Shown here one piece after another: positions 5,181-5,222 of a DNA stretch of 5,222 bases. The notes under the pieces were generated by a model. That model worked only from the letters and a program-made list of their open reading frames with translations. It was not told where the DNA came from and searched no databases. A program made the translations under genes and the position numbers. The DNA is from Lonsdalea britannica (GTDB taxonomy: Bacteria > Pseudomonadota > Gammaproteobacteria > Enterobacterales > Enterobacteriaceae): assembly GCF_946477055.1 (NCBI RefSeq), contig NZ_CAMKXG010000248.1:1-5222 (forward strand), read 5' to 3'. The stretch's first letter is position 1, and each line of letters starts with the position of its first letter.

Positions 5181-5222
5181 AATGCCTGTCGCTTTCCCCT
5201 TTAGACTGTCCTGACGCTGTCT

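Noticed and set aside
1..5222. CRISPR arrays, insertion sequences, tRNA/rRNA genes, toxin-antitoxin or phage genes
   Set aside because: No regularly spaced repeats, transposase motifs, cloverleaf sequences or matching small gene pairs were seen on either strand.

Overview
The window looks like chromosomal DNA from a gammaproteobacterium of the order Enterobacterales. A soft-rot plant pathogen of the Pectobacteriaceae (Dickeya, Pectobacterium or Brenneria type) is the best guess. The reasons are close end-to-end similarity of three proteins to their Escherichia coli counterparts (FdhF, Cbl, GltP), GC-rich third codon positions, and a formate dehydrogenase H with cysteine in place of selenocysteine, a form known from Pectobacterium. 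The genus is an inference from memory; no search was run.

Layout. Positions 651 to 1 (minus) hold the first 217 codons of fdhF, which runs off the left edge. Positions 652-1017 are a non-coding stretch rich in small hairpins that must carry the fdhF control region. Positions 1980 to 1018 (minus) encode a ten-helix DMT/EamA-family permease. It is transcribed divergently from cbl (2175-3131, plus), a LysR-type regulator of sulfur-starvation genes, with a 194-base AT-rich region between them. cbl ends in a strong intrinsic terminator (3145-3184). Positions 3185-3771 hold no convincing gene. They contain T-tracts, a 35-base palindrome that also reads as two ARG-box-like sites, a candidate extended -10 promoter and a structured leader. 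gltP (3772-5094, plus), a proton-coupled glutamate/aspartate symporter, follows and ends in a GC hairpin and a clear intrinsic terminator (5146-5180).

How the parts work together. These are largely independent transcription units. fdhF would supply the formate-oxidising subunit of formate hydrogenlyase during fermentation. cbl and the divergent permease form a classic regulator-transporter pair, suggesting the permease handles a sulfur- or cysteine-related compound, although its substrate cannot be read from the sequence. gltP takes up acidic amino acids.

No new defence system, mobile element, CRISPR array or RNA gene was found. The most interesting points are the selenium-free FdhF with a degenerated SECIS region, the cbl/permease pairing, and the palindromic element ahead of gltP.
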